The notes below the pieces were generated by a model. It saw nothing but the letters and a program-made list of their open reading frames with translations, searched no databases and was not told the DNA's origin. From a candidate division KSB3 bacterium (GTDB lineage: Bacteria > Moduliflexota > Moduliflexia > Moduliflexales > Moduliflexaceae): 64,000 nucleotides of DNA. The stretch's first letter is position 1. Each line of letters opens with the position of its first letter. This document shows positions 20,035 to 28,981 of this stretch, piece by piece. The translations under genes were made by a program, and so were the position numbers. The stretch is taken from positions 1 through 64,000 of the forward strand of contig PDSJ01000022.1 in assembly GCA_002748425.1 (NCBI GenBank), read 5' to 3'.

Positions 20035-21381
20035 TTACGCGCCTGTATCCGCAATGCTGCTCAGAGTTTGCCGGATCGTTTCGATCCATTCCAGGTGTTC
20101 GGCTTTTATCAGACAGGAACGCAGTAAGTCGATCTGTTTCTGGTCCCAAGCGATCTCCCAATGGCTTTCCAGCATGGATCTGGGAAAGCTCGCGACCGCA
20201 AGGTGCAGATTCTGTTGAGCAGCGGCCTCGAAAAAGTGGCGGGAAGCCCTTGAAATCTTCTTCGCTGTTTTGCCTTGCGGGGCCCAGATGATAATATCGA
20301 GTTCCGGCGGAAAGGCCGTCAAAAAGCGCGAATCTTCCTGGAGATATTTGAAGAGGGTCAGAGCGGCGTTACGGCTGCTTTCAAGCCCTTGTGCAAAGGT
20401 TCCGCCTTTTTCCATCGGAAGCAGCCGCTGAGTTGCCCACAATGCTGCGGCTGCAGCGCCGGCGCGTGAACATTCCAGGCTGATTTCCCCTAAATGAAGC
20501 TCGCTTGAGCTGAAATAGGTATAAGGCGAATCGTGCTTATAGAATCGACCGACCGAAGGATCCTTGAAGAGCACACAACCGCAGCCGTAAGGCTGTAAGC
20601 CGTGTTTGTGAGGATCGACCACAATGGAATCGGCTTCTGAAATGCTGTTGAACGCGGCCCGCGCTTCAGGAGCCAGGTTGTCGGCCAGAATAAAGTAGCC
20701 GCCATAGGCTGTATCGACATGCAGGCGGAAGTCATAGCTGTTTCTCAGCTCAAGAATGTCCGGCAGCGGATCGATTGAGCCGCTTGCCGTAGTGCCCAGC
20801 GTGGCGACAACAGTCCCAACATCACCCTGCTTCAAGCTGTCTTCAAGGGCATTGATATCCATTTTGGCCCTCTGATCGCAGGGGATCGCGCGGAAGGGAA
20901 TCCCTAAAACTTCCGAAAGACGGTTATGGGTGTAATGAGCCTGTTCTGACGCAACGAGCGTTTTTCCGGGCCTGCATTTCCCGGAGATCCACAGAGCTTC
21001 CATGTTAGCCATTGTCCCGCCGCCGCAGAGATGCCCCAGGTGTGTCTCCCAGCCAAAGATTTTTGCGAGATTCGCTACTGCCTCTTTCTCCATCGCCGAG
21101 CTGGCCCGCCCGCCGTCCAGTGCGTGATTGTTCGGATTGATCCAGAGGGCCAGCATATAAGCCAGGCGGGCGATCGGATGCGGCGGTTTCAGCATTTGAC
21201 CGGCGTAGAGTGGATGATGATAAGGATAGTTCTCCTGCATCCGTTCAGCGGTTTCCAGCAGAACAGAGCGTATGGCATCCCTATCAATGTTCATCGAGAT
21301 CGGCGGGAGATCCTGGAATCCCTGTTCCAGACGTGTAAGGGCTTCTGAGAGCAGAGACAGGCTTTGCTGTTCTAAGTTCAT
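20035..21381 (-). CDS. PLP-dependent group II amino-acid decarboxylase
   Basis: A 448-residue fold-type I pyridoxal-phosphate enzyme of the aromatic-amino-acid/glutamate/diaminobutyrate decarboxylase group. The cofactor-binding Lys is in VVDPHKHGLQPYG; the pocket Asp and Ala are in HVDTAYGGYF; CGGGTMANMEAL and GTTASGSIDPL are the phosphate and ring contacts. The substrate cannot be told. The frame is open to 21450, but AGGAGG precedes ATG 21381, which overlaps the stop of the SGNH gene upstream (TAATG). The two genes are therefore translationally coupled. Confidence 0.92.
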   Translation of the reverse strand: MNLEQQSLSLLSEALTRLEQGFQDLPPISMNIDRDAIRSVLLETAERMQENYPYHHPLYAGQMLKPPHPIARLAYMLALWINPNNHALDGGRASSAMEKEAVANLAKIFGWETHLGHLCGGGTMANMEALWISGKCRPGKTLVASEQAHYTHNRLSEVLGIPFRAIPCDQRAKMDINALEDSLKQGDVGTVVATLGTTASGSIDPLPDILELRNSYDFRLHVDTAYGGYFILADNLAPEARAAFNSISEADSIVVDPHKHGLQPYGCGCVLFKDPSVGRFYKHDSPYTYFSSSELHLGEISLECSRAGAAAAALWATQRLLPMEKGGTFAQGLESSRNAALTLFKYLQEDSRFLTAFPPELDIIIWAPQGKTAKKISRASRHFFEAAAQQNLHLAVASFPRSMLESHWEIAWDQKQIDLLRSCLIKAEHLEWIETIRQTLSSIADTGA

Positions 21382-22586
21382 TATCGGCCTCCTGTGTTGC
21401 TTGCTGTGGGGTTCTGAAGAATGTGTTCCACGACATATTCTGCGATACACTTATGCGTGCCGGCATTGGGGTGTGGATCAGCAGGCCCGATTGTATATTG
21501 CCCGGGACGACTGTGAAGATTCGGAAGAATGCGGCTGATCAGATGCAGCTCGATCTGCTTTTCTTCAAGGCCGCGCTGAAGGGCCTGAAATTTGCTGTTC
21601 CAAGGGCTCTCATCCCACAGAAGAATACAGAAGCGGATCCCCGGAAAGCGCGCTTGAGCAGCTTTTCTGGAAGCATCGACAATTTCAAGAAATAAACGAA
21701 GGTCTTTGTCAGTGATTGTCCGATGGCGATGCTGAAAGTATTTTTGAAAGAAAAAAGATTTTTTGAGCAGGATTTCTTGTCGTCGACGAATTCGCTGCCA
21801 GCTGATCGGACTGTCATCAAAATGACCTGCATAGCTGATGTTGCCGTCTTTGTCCAGGATATATCTGGGGCTGTGTAATCCCCACGCTACGATTCCGGCA
21901 GCCCGATCGACATGATGCAGGACTGCTTGATAGATTGCGACAGTTGGGCGGCACTGGACGAGCTTTTCGACCAGCCCGTGTTCCAGGGCAGAAAGCATTT
22001 GATGCGGGCCATAGCCGTGAAAACCAAAATTGTATACCTGGATGTGAGCGAGTCGTCCTGCGACAGAAGGAAGCGTTTCGTCGTCATTGACTCCTTCTCC
22101 GAAGGTGAACGATCCTCCAAAAAACAGCGCACATTCCGTACTGCCGTGTGTTGCTGATGCTGATGAAATACGTAAACCGTCCGGGCCGATCGTATACGTC
22201 ACATCATACATCAACTTATTGCCCTGATATTTTCGTGAGTGTACCGTTCGTCCTTTCAACGGTGCGTAGCCGAGGATATCATCCTGGCTGTAATAGTGGC
22301 GTGTGTCTGTATAGTCGCCTTCAAGGCGCGTAGAGGCCGGACCACCGCTTTTTGTCAGGAGATGCCAGGCATAGCTTTCCAGTAACGCAAAGACTAAGGC
22401 GAGGAACGCAAGGTTGAAGAAGAAAATTTTATAGTTAGCGGAAGATTTGAGAGAAGCAGCCAGGCAGTAAAAACCCCAGTACGTCGTAATCCAGATATAG
22501 GGCAGCGGGAAATACTTGAACGCGATCGCTGAAAAAGCGACGCCCAAAATTCCCAGAAGGCCGCTGACAATCTGTGTTTTCGTCAT
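21381..22586 (-). CDS. Membrane-anchored SGNH/GDSL-like hydrolase
   Basis: A 401-residue protein with two to three hydrophobic helices in the first ~75 residues, then an SGNH-type domain. Block I is FFGGSFTFGEGV (nucleophile Ser), block II is NFGFHGYGPHQM, and block V is PADPHPNAGTHKCIAEYV with the Asp and His of the triad. Such proteins usually (de)acylate surface polysaccharides or lipids; the tethered form suggests work on the periplasmic face of the inner membrane. It is the first gene of a two-gene operon with a PLP decarboxylase. Confidence 0.78.
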   Translation of the reverse strand: MTKTQIVSGLLGILGVAFSAIAFKYFPLPYIWITTYWGFYCLAASLKSSANYKIFFFNLAFLALVFALLESYAWHLLTKSGGPASTRLEGDYTDTRHYYSQDDILGYAPLKGRTVHSRKYQGNKLMYDVTYTIGPDGLRISSASATHGSTECALFFGGSFTFGEGVNDDETLPSVAGRLAHIQVYNFGFHGYGPHQMLSALEHGLVEKLVQCRPTVAIYQAVLHHVDRAAGIVAWGLHSPRYILDKDGNISYAGHFDDSPISWQRIRRRQEILLKKSFFFQKYFQHRHRTITDKDLRLFLEIVDASRKAAQARFPGIRFCILLWDESPWNSKFQALQRGLEEKQIELHLISRILPNLHSRPGQYTIGPADPHPNAGTHKCIAEYVVEHILQNPTASNTGGR

Positions 22587-22889
22587 ATTCTTGTGATGCC
22601 GCTCCAGATAAAGCTGCCGGGTGCTTTCAATCGATCCGACGTCAGCGTCGCTTCACGTCACTGTCAAGCAATTTTGAAGCAGGCATTGAAAAAACTCAAG
22701 CAGTCTGCACAATATTGTATATGACTCAATACGTTACGTCGAATCTTAAAACCGTTGAAGGAAATCCCTTGACAATAATAAATCTTTGATATTAAATTGT
22801 AACACGAATGTATTAAAATGATTTGTTGATCACAGACAATGAAAAATTAAGAAACGCGCAGCCAACTATTTGTGTACGGGCTTGAAACT
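22587..22889. other. Divergent intergenic region
   Basis: Separates the SGNH gene from the pseudo-receiver cluster. A+T-rich toward the right end. It holds the promoter match at 22769-22797 and no gene I can support. Confidence 0.5.
22769..22797 (+). promoter_or_regulatory. Putative promoter of the roadblock/coiled-coil cluster
   Basis: TTGACA (22769-22774), a 17-base spacer and TTAAAT (22792-22797), about 90 bases before the first gene of the cluster. Confidence 0.5.
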
Positions 22890-24056
22890 ATGATGAAGGC
22901 AGAAATGAACTCCGATTCGAGTGCAGGACGAAAAGTGCTGCTTATCGATGATGACCCAATCACTCGAGAATTAATCAAGTACACTTTTAAAAAGGCAGGC
23001 GGATATCATGTCATCACGGCTGGGGATGTACGGGAAGGCTTGGCATTAGTGTTGCGGAATTCTCCTGATATCGTATTAAGCAAAGTTTTTATGCCCAGGA
23101 TGGATGGCTTTACGCTGTGCCGCGACTTAAAGCAGAATCCTGAAACCAGTGCCATTCCGATCATCTTATTGGCCGAGCGATGTGATTCCGAATTGACGGT
23201 CCAGGGATTTCAGGCCGGGGCAGACGATTGCATTGCTAAACCCTTTACTTCAAAGGTCGTTTTAGCAAGGGTGAGCCGGGTCTTACACTGGATGGGACGA
23301 AAAAAAGAGAAGGTCTTTGGAATCAGTGGAAATTTAGAGAAGACACCTATTTTCGATTTGATTAATTTCTGTGAAACCCATCGTATCAGCGGGATCATCC
23401 ATTTGACAAGATGGATTCTGGAAAACCAGGTCCAGACGAAAATTATTGCAAAAATTCATCTGTGTTTAGGGGAGATCATAGCCATTCACTACAAGGACAT
23501 CGATGATGTAAGTGAGGCTCTGGATGAATTGCTTGAGTGGCCGGACGGCATGTTTACGATCGAACAGGAAGAACTGCAGCTTCCCGTTCTGTCCTCTTGT
23601 GCAGTCAGAGACAGCGCTGAAGAAGATTTGTCCCTTGAGCAGCATGATCCTGATCGATATCCCGAGGCCTCTCACAGCTTCTCTCCTCACATTCGGAAAC
23701 TGGCTTGTCTCATCCTTGATGAATTAAAAATACAGTCCGGAAATTTGAAGTATGCTGATATTGCTGGTCCATCAGGTGACAGCATATATGCCGTCGGTCC
23801 CCTGGCGTCGGACAAGCCTGTGCCAACACGTGAAGCATTCGCGCAACTTATTGAATTCAGTAAGCGTATAGAGAATGAGCTGGCCCTGGGCCCTCTTGAT
23901 GAGACTATGCTTATGGGTGAAGAAGGAATTGTTCTGTTGTATCAACTCAACGATCATGCCACGATGGCCGTTGTTGCTCCGGAAGAAGGGCAGGGGCTGA
24001 CACGCTGGAATTGTAAAGACGCCCTGGAAAAACTAACAGAAGTTTTCTCATCATAA
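22890..24056 (+). CDS. Pseudo-receiver / DUF4388 / roadblock-like protein
   Basis: About 388 residues. An N-terminal CheY-like receiver (about 15-130) keeps the acidic pocket (LLIDDDPITRE) and the conserved Lys (CIAKPF). The phospho-acceptor Asp is Lys65 (DIVLSKVFMPRMDG where DxxLxDxxMPxMDG is expected), and the switch Thr/Ser is also lost. A DUF4388-like domain (about 135-250; ISGNLEKTPIFDLINFC) and a C-terminal roadblock/LC7-like domain follow. Classical phosphorylation looks impossible, so it is probably a scaffold. The start is uncertain (GTG 22872, ATG 22890 or ATG 22905; none has a strong Shine-Dalgarno). It heads a cluster of roadblock and coiled-coil genes. Confidence 0.8.
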   Translation: MMKAEMNSDSSAGRKVLLIDDDPITRELIKYTFKKAGGYHVITAGDVREGLALVLRNSPDIVLSKVFMPRMDGFTLCRDLKQNPETSAIPIILLAERCDSELTVQGFQAGADDCIAKPFTSKVVLARVSRVLHWMGRKKEKVFGISGNLEKTPIFDLINFCETHRISGIIHLTRWILENQVQTKIIAKIHLCLGEIIAIHYKDIDDVSEALDELLEWPDGMFTIEQEELQLPVLSSCAVRDSAEEDLSLEQHDPDRYPEASHSFSPHIRKLACLILDELKIQSGNLKYADIAGPSGDSIYAVGPLASDKPVPTREAFAQLIEFSKRIENELALGPLDETMLMGEEGIVLLYQLNDHATMAVVAPEEGQGLTRWNCKDALEKLTEVFSS

Positions 24057-24073
24057 TCACTGAAAGTCATACT

Positions 24074-24448
24074 ATGCCTGCAGAGAGATATACAGAAGTC
24101 TTGCACAATATTTTATCCAAGCTCAAAACTTACGTTGATGGTGTTGAGTACGCGGTTATCATCCTGTCCGACGGAACGCAGCTTGCCGAATTGCCGCCAT
24201 TGGAAATGCCCGGCATCGCGGCGTTGCTGAAAGATTTCGGCAAGATTGCGCAACAGCTTTGCCAGCAGCTTGAGATCGGGTCCGAAACCGAGTCGCTGAT
24301 TAAAGGGAAAAAGCGCTTTCTGGCCGTATATGGCAGCAGCAAACACATCTTACTCGGAGTTGTTGGACAATCTTCGGTGAACCTGGGTTTGCTGAATTCA
24401 GGCGCTCGAAAAGCGCTTGAGAAAATCGAGGCAATGCTCAGCGTTTGA
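24074..24448 (+). CDS. Roadblock/LC7-family small protein
   Basis: A 124-residue protein with the size and pattern of the roadblock/LC7 fold (MglB-like): helix, strand VEYAVIILSDGTQLAEL, a long middle helix, strands KRFLAVYGSSKHILLGVV and a final helix. Roadblock proteins dimerise and often regulate small Ras-like GTPases; none is encoded in this window. It starts 17 bases after the pseudo-receiver gene, whose own C-terminus looks like the same fold, so the two may heterodimerise. Confidence 0.7.
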   Translation: MPAERYTEVLHNILSKLKTYVDGVEYAVIILSDGTQLAELPPLEMPGIAALLKDFGKIAQQLCQQLEIGSETESLIKGKKRFLAVYGSSKHILLGVVGQSSVNLGLLNSGARKALEKIEAMLSV

Positions 24449-24855
24449 CAGCATCTTCGTGGCGTTCCCTTCTGCCGGATGTCGTAACAATTTTCCTTAC
24501 GCCTCTGTATGATGCCTTGCAGGGACAGGGCTCTGCGTGTCCATATTTTGCCTGCTCGTCACATGAAAAGCGCTTGTACGCCTACTCTTCCCAAATGTAT
24601 TGAGTTCTTCGAATCATATCGTGTGCTGTTCAGCAGTCTTTTCTCAGCCTGTTGAGTGGTCTTCCTCCCAGTGATAATCCCCAGATTGTAGCGCTCTTTT
24701 TCAAGATACCATTTGAACGCCAGGAGAATTATGCGGCTTTAATGGGAGTCCTGCTAAACTTTTATTTTTCTTCCTCGTCACTTCTTTTGAAACTGTTGAA
24801 GACGACGGAAGACAGTCCCGGAGAAAGGCTCATGTCTGCTAGAGAGGATTACGTG
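24449..24855. other. Intergenic region inside the coiled-coil cluster
   Basis: No supported gene. The reading frame of the next protein stays open back to 24652, but that 5' extension lacks TPR or heptad character and has no Shine-Dalgarno. No promoter hexamers stand out. Confidence 0.4.
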
Positions 24856-26427
24856 ATGGATCGTCATCAGGAACATAAGTTCTTACATGGTATTGCCGTG
24901 TCGTTCACAAAACGGAGAATTGAAAAATACCAGCAGAAGCTTGGAAATGGTCGAGACGCTGAACTGCATGGAACCGTTGCCGATTTATATCAGCATTTGG
25001 GTGAGAAGTCGCTAGCTCTTGAATCGTATCAGGCGGCTGTCACGAGTCTCTTGCAAAATGGAAGACCATTAGAAGTGGAAGAGAGTGATCGACTGATCGC
25101 TCTGTATAAAAAAATCCTGACGATCGAACCGCTGTATGGAACGATCGGTCAAGACCTCGGAGTGGAATATTTGCGAAGAGGCTTTGAGTATCGCGCACTT
25201 GAACTGTTCTCTTCGCTGGCGGAACGCTTTGCAAAACAAGGCGATTACCGGAAGGCTGTCGACTTGTATCAACAGGTCTTTTCGATCGAGCCGGGAAGCA
25301 TCCGCGCCAGACAAACGTGTGCCGATCTCCTGTTGAAATTAGGGCAGAAGCAGGCTGCGGCGCATGAATATCAGCAGATTGCCGAAATTTATTTCGAACA
25401 TCAACGCTTTGACGGGGCTTTGGAATATTATAAGGAGGCTCTCCGCCTTGATGGACAAAATATGGCATTACAGCAGAGAAGCGAGATGGTACAGCAGATT
25501 CTGGATGGCGTAGTGCTCCCTTACACTCAGGCTGAATGGCAAACTCTGAAGAGTATGAGTCAAACCGATCTGTCTCAACGGCGTTCTCTGAAAGAACAGG
25601 AACGCGTTGAGCAAGCGCTGCGTTCGAAGATCGAAGAGCTGAAACAGCGTTATGAAGAATCGGTGACTGAGAAAAACAGGCAGTTGCGTGACACGACACA
25701 GCGCCTGGAAGACCTATCAACCTATGTTGCGGTTTTTAAGGATAATCTGGAGCAAGTTGCCCGGGAAAAAGCGCGATTGCAGACATTGCTTGAGCAGGAG
25801 CTACAACATAAAGAAGAGCTTCAGGAGCGGATCGATTCATTGAGTGCATTTCGCGTGGAAGCGTCTTGTCAGCACTCTGTCACAACGCACTCTCTACAGC
25901 AGCAAGAGCGTCTTGAATCGGCCGTGAAGCGCTTACGGCAGGAGCAGAAGCGTTTGAAGAGGCAATTGCAGGAGAAGCTATCGCAAAGTGCCCGGCGCGA
26001 AGATGAGCTGCAAAAACACCTTGAGCAGCGGAATGCTGAAGGGATTCAACTTGAACGAAAGCTTCAGAACGTCGGCCGCGAACGCGATCAGGTCGAGCGT
26101 CACTTGCAGCATCAGCTGCAGGAAAGTTTGCATCGTGAGCATATACTGCGGGATCAGATGAACGTATTAAGCGGGCGACATGAGCTCGCACTGAAGCATA
26201 TCACGCAGGAAAAACGACAGCTTGAGGAAAAATACCGCGTGACGCAGAAGCAGATAAATGTTGTTGAAGCCGACACCATGTCAACGCTGGAGCAGCTTCA
26301 TGGAGAATTATCTCGGCAATGCGAGTTGGAATCACATTTCTCCGAACAGTTTCACGAGTCACTGCAGGAAATCTCCCTGCTACTCCATACGCAGGAACAG
26401 GAGATTCAGAAACTCGAACAACTGTAG
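24856..26427 (+). CDS. TPR/coiled-coil protein 1
   Basis: About 523 residues. The N-terminal part (about 20-215) is a string of tetratricopeptide-like helices (HLGEKSLALESYQAAV, KQGDYRKAVDLYQQVFSIEP, FDGALEYYKEALRLD). The rest (about 235-523) is a highly charged coiled coil rich in Glu, Gln, Arg and Leu. It ends in a signature (FHESLQEISLLL, QEQEIQKLEQL) shared with the next protein. No signal peptide or membrane segment, so cytoplasmic. ATG 24856 has GAGAGGA at ideal spacing; ATG 24832 is the alternative. It is a paralogue of the downstream gene, which begins 14 bases after its stop. Confidence 0.82.
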   Translation: MDRHQEHKFLHGIAVSFTKRRIEKYQQKLGNGRDAELHGTVADLYQHLGEKSLALESYQAAVTSLLQNGRPLEVEESDRLIALYKKILTIEPLYGTIGQDLGVEYLRRGFEYRALELFSSLAERFAKQGDYRKAVDLYQQVFSIEPGSIRARQTCADLLLKLGQKQAAAHEYQQIAEIYFEHQRFDGALEYYKEALRLDGQNMALQQRSEMVQQILDGVVLPYTQAEWQTLKSMSQTDLSQRRSLKEQERVEQALRSKIEELKQRYEESVTEKNRQLRDTTQRLEDLSTYVAVFKDNLEQVAREKARLQTLLEQELQHKEELQERIDSLSAFRVEASCQHSVTTHSLQQQERLESAVKRLRQEQKRLKRQLQEKLSQSARREDELQKHLEQRNAEGIQLERKLQNVGRERDQVERHLQHQLQESLHREHILRDQMNVLSGRHELALKHITQEKRQLEEKYRVTQKQINVVEADTMSTLEQLHGELSRQCELESHFSEQFHESLQEISLLLHTQEQEIQKLEQL

Positions 26428-26440
26428 GCAGGGTACTGTT

Positions 26441-28966
26441 ATGACGATAAAAGCATACTTACAGAGTACAGGCACGGTACTTTCCGAGCGGAAAAAGAAA
26501 AATTTGCAAAAACGGCTTGATCGCTTGCTGGGCAATGTGCAACGCGGGCGGAAAGATCATAAACTGCATGTCGAACTGGGAGACTTATATTCTGCGCTCA
26601 TGGATACGCAAGAGGCAGAGAATCATTATGCAGCAGCGATCGATTTTCTGCGACAGGGCAAGCTCAATGAACGAGATCGAAAGCAGATTATCGTCCTTTA
26701 TGGAAAGATCCTGGAGCTCAACCCAAACAATTATGAGGCGCATACGCAATTGGCACAGGAGTATATCGCCGTTGGTCAAAAGGAAAAAGCCTCACGCTTC
26801 TTGTTGTCTTCCGGAAAAAAAGCTTTTGAAAACAGTGAGTATGAATTGGCATTGCACTGTTATCAGCAGCTGATCGATATCGGGAAAAGTCATCCCTACG
26901 TCATCGATCGCTGCACTGAAATCTTTCTCATACTTGGGCGGAACGAGGAAGCAATTGAAAATTACGTTCAGATCGGCGATATGTACGCTCGTGAAGAGAA
27001 AGTTGTTGAAGCATTGGACTATTACAAAAAGGCCAGTGCTCTTGACCCGGACTCTCCTGAACTAAGCTTAAAAGTCGCTCGAATGTATCATATCATGGAA
27101 TGGACGGAGAATGCCGCCGCTGAAATGGTAAAAATTGCTGAATACCATGAACAACGTCATGATGTTCATGAAGCGTTGAAATACTTTCAGCGGAGTTTGC
27201 TTCTGGATGCGGGCAACGAGAGGGCACTGGCGGGAAAGCTGCGGCTTAGCGGCTCAGAGAGCGCCGATCTCCCGGAAGGGTCGGAACAAGCTGAAGAAAA
27301 GCTTGATGTCCCCGTGGACACGCAGGATCTTGCTAACATACACGCTGTAGAGACTGAAATCGTCGAGTCTGATTCTTCTGCATCCGCTCATAGTGGGGAT
27401 GAGCATGCTGACAATAGAAATGGCATGGATGCTTTCACAGATGCGTTCTGGTCTGATGATGCGCAGAGTGCAGATCAGCCTGAGACGACGAGTGAAGGAG
27501 AGATCGTATGGCAGGATCATTTACTCGATCTCAGTCTGGAAGAAGATTTTGTCCTGAAGGCCGGTTTAGACGAACAGGATGAAGAAGACGCTCAGGCGTG
27601 CGGGTCGGAATGCTCAGGAGCTAAGAGCGAAGCCACCCAAGCGGAGCTTGATCCTGCTGAAGAACGCCCAGGAGGGACGAATGAGGGCCAGAAGACCCAA
27701 CGGTTCGAAGACTTGGAAGCCTTTGATCCTGCCATGACTGAGAAAACTGAGAAGGAACAGCCCTCAGAGGAACGTTCAGAAGACACTCATGTCGATGATT
27801 TGCCTGAAGCGGCAGCGGCACCTGATGAAGAGCCTGGAAACGCTTTTCACGACACCGGAGAAGCGTTTGAAACAGAGAGTGAGTCACCTGAAGATTTGGA
27901 AGAAGAAAAAGTCATGTCACAAGAACAGCTCACGGCTCAAATCAGCAGCCTGAAATCCCGCGAAGCGGCGATGAAACGTGAATACGATCGCATGCGGAGA
28001 GACAAGAAAGATTTGCAGCATCGCCTGAACGACGTGATCTCCATGTACGAGAGTTCTCGTCAAAAAGCGGACGATCGGGATGAGGCCCATTATGAAATGC
28101 TTGTGAAGAAAATCCAGCGGAAGAAACAAGTCTTGCAAGAGCACGTCAACACGCTCATGGAGCAGCGCGAGCAGAATGGACGTTTTCTCGCGGGAGAGTT
28201 GAAATCTCTGGGGGTGACAAAGCAGCGTTTACAGCGTAATCTCGAATATATCCAGGAGGTAAAAGCGCGAGTCGAACAAAAAATTCAGACTGACTTACGG
28301 CAGACTCGGGAAGAGGTGCAGCGTTTATCTGATCACTCTGTGATGCTGCGTGCTGAGCTGGCGTCGAAAGAACAGTCTGAGCAGTATTTACGCACTCGTG
28401 TGCAAAAGCTGCAAGACGAGAAGGCAACACTTGAAGATCAGTTTACGGAAACGATTTCCGCCTTGACCGAAGAGAATGAACGGCTCGGCAATCAACTCGA
28501 TGAGTTATCAAAGGAGAAGCTGAAAACAGAGCTGGCGCTGAAAGAGGATTATAAAACCCTGCACCTGTCGTATGAGCGTTTGCGTGGAGAGTTTACAAGC
28601 TCGGTACAGTTGAAGGAACAGGAGTTAGAGAGAACAGCGCAGCGTTTGAGCCATTTTGCTGACGAGTATGTCAAACTTGAAAGCACACTGAAAGACATTC
28701 GCCAGGAACGTGATAAACTCGAACGAATGCTCGCACAGGAAACCGCAACACGAGAGCGTCTGGAAGAGAATCTGGACAAGATTGAAGACCAGGTAGATTC
28801 ACTTGAAGTCCAGGGATCCGAACTGCTGGATCAGCTTGAAGAAGAGTTGGATCGTCAGTTCACGCTCAAGAAGAGCACCACTGAGGAATTTCAGGATTCA
28901 CTTGGAGAATTAGAGAAATTGCTCGTCCTGCAAGAGAAAGAAATTCAGAGTCTGGAAGTGTTATAA
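26441..28966 (+). CDS. TPR/acidic linker/coiled-coil protein 2
   Basis: 841 residues in three parts. About 20-270 are TPR-like repeats aligning with those of the upstream gene (HVELGDLYSALMDTQEAENH, IIVLYGKILELNP). About 270-480 form a very acidic, low-complexity linker. About 485-841 form a long coiled coil. It ends in FQDSLGELEKLL and QEKEIQSLEVL, matching the upstream protein's C-terminus. No signal or membrane segment. The frame is open upstream to 26258 but overlaps the previous gene; ATG 26441 is the natural start. TPR and coiled coil suggest a large scaffold or filament. I know no named family. Confidence 0.82.
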   Translation: MTIKAYLQSTGTVLSERKKKNLQKRLDRLLGNVQRGRKDHKLHVELGDLYSALMDTQEAENHYAAAIDFLRQGKLNERDRKQIIVLYGKILELNPNNYEAHTQLAQEYIAVGQKEKASRFLLSSGKKAFENSEYELALHCYQQLIDIGKSHPYVIDRCTEIFLILGRNEEAIENYVQIGDMYAREEKVVEALDYYKKASALDPDSPELSLKVARMYHIMEWTENAAAEMVKIAEYHEQRHDVHEALKYFQRSLLLDAGNERALAGKLRLSGSESADLPEGSEQAEEKLDVPVDTQDLANIHAVETEIVESDSSASAHSGDEHADNRNGMDAFTDAFWSDDAQSADQPETTSEGEIVWQDHLLDLSLEEDFVLKAGLDEQDEEDAQACGSECSGAKSEATQAELDPAEERPGGTNEGQKTQRFEDLEAFDPAMTEKTEKEQPSEERSEDTHVDDLPEAAAAPDEEPGNAFHDTGEAFETESESPEDLEEEKVMSQEQLTAQISSLKSREAAMKREYDRMRRDKKDLQHRLNDVISMYESSRQKADDRDEAHYEMLVKKIQRKKQVLQEHVNTLMEQREQNGRFLAGELKSLGVTKQRLQRNLEYIQEVKARVEQKIQTDLRQTREEVQRLSDHSVMLRAELASKEQSEQYLRTRVQKLQDEKATLEDQFTETISALTEENERLGNQLDELSKEKLKTELALKEDYKTLHLSYERLRGEFTSSVQLKEQELERTAQRLSHFADEYVKLESTLKDIRQERDKLERMLAQETATRERLEENLDKIEDQVDSLEVQGSELLDQLEEELDRQFTLKKSTTEEFQDSLGELEKLLVLQEKEIQSLEVL

Positions 28967-28981
28967 CAAGGAACAGGAATC

